DNA from: Candidatus Coatesiibacteriota bacterium
Lineage (GTDB): Bacteria > RBG-13-66-14
Length of the DNA stretch: 13,416 nt
Direction of reading: 5' to 3'
Assembly (NCBI GenBank): GCA_014728185.1
Contig: WJMB01000288.1
Location: forward strand, 1-13,416
Every line of letters begins with the position of its first letter. Position 1 is the stretch's first letter. The notes beneath the pieces are model-generated. The model did no database searches. It was not told the DNA's origin and saw only the letters and a program-made list of their open reading frames with translations. Positions 13,413-13,416 of this stretch are shown piece by piece. A program made the position numbers and the translations under genes.

Positions 13413-13416
13413 ATGA
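13413..13416 (+). CDS. Possible start of the next gene, cut by the window edge
   Basis: An ATG at 13413-13415 is preceded by GAGG (13404-13407) with 5-nt spacing, a plausible RBS and start. Only one codon is visible, so nothing can be said about the product. Confidence 0.25.

Noticed and set aside
1..13416. tRNA, rRNA or CRISPR array
   Set aside because: No cloverleaf-like segment, rRNA signature or regularly spaced repeat series was seen on either strand by eye.

Overview
The window is from a GC-rich bacterium with a dense, single-strand gene layout. Every supported gene is on the + strand, and many genes overlap by 4 nt or sit within 2 nt of each other. Three genes appear to start with TTG and four with GTG, each usually near a clear GGAG/AGGAG ribosome binding site. 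A fused chain-length-determinant/BY-kinase protein and a nonulosonate pathway suggest a Gram-negative-type envelope. No marker here allows a taxonomic call; an uncultivated lineage is possible but is only a guess.

Region 1 (1-4634) starts with the C-terminal part of a Wzz/BY-kinase for exopolysaccharide export. Four more genes follow with tight spacing: a family-5-type nucleotidyltransferase, a PqqD-like peptide chaperone, a radical SAM/SPASM protein, and a 64-residue Cys-containing peptide with its own strong RBS. The last gene is a signal-peptidase (S24/S26)-like protein. Together they look like an uncharacterised peptide-modification (RiPP-like) cassette attached to a polysaccharide locus. 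The peptide's four cysteines are almost evenly spaced. The peptidase-like protein carries Cys where the family's nucleophilic Ser is expected.

Region 2 (4635-5097) is a gene-free, less GC-rich spacer. A perfect 14-bp inverted repeat 358 bp apart brackets a tandem 11-bp duplication and several hairpins. Eleven bases of the repeat recur in the final non-coding stretch.

Region 3 (5098-12575) is a sugar-nucleotide operon: a WbpA-type UDP-GlcNAc 6-dehydrogenase, a NeuA-like CMP-sugar synthetase, NeuB with a SAF domain, a SAM methyltransferase, a NeuC-like UDP-GlcNAc 2-epimerase, a NeuD/PglD-type acyltransferase, and a CBS-domain pair fused to a DegT/DnrJ/EryC1/StrS aminotransferase. NeuC, NeuB and NeuA would release, condense and CMP-activate a sialic- or legionaminic-type nonulosonic acid. 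The aminotransferase and acyltransferase favour a diamino (legionaminic-like) sugar, but no 4,6-dehydratase is in the window. The operon ends in a likely intrinsic terminator.

Region 4 (12576-13416) has no supportable gene apart from a possible start codon at the very edge. It is less GC-rich and contains short hairpins and several ATTATCA-like motifs.
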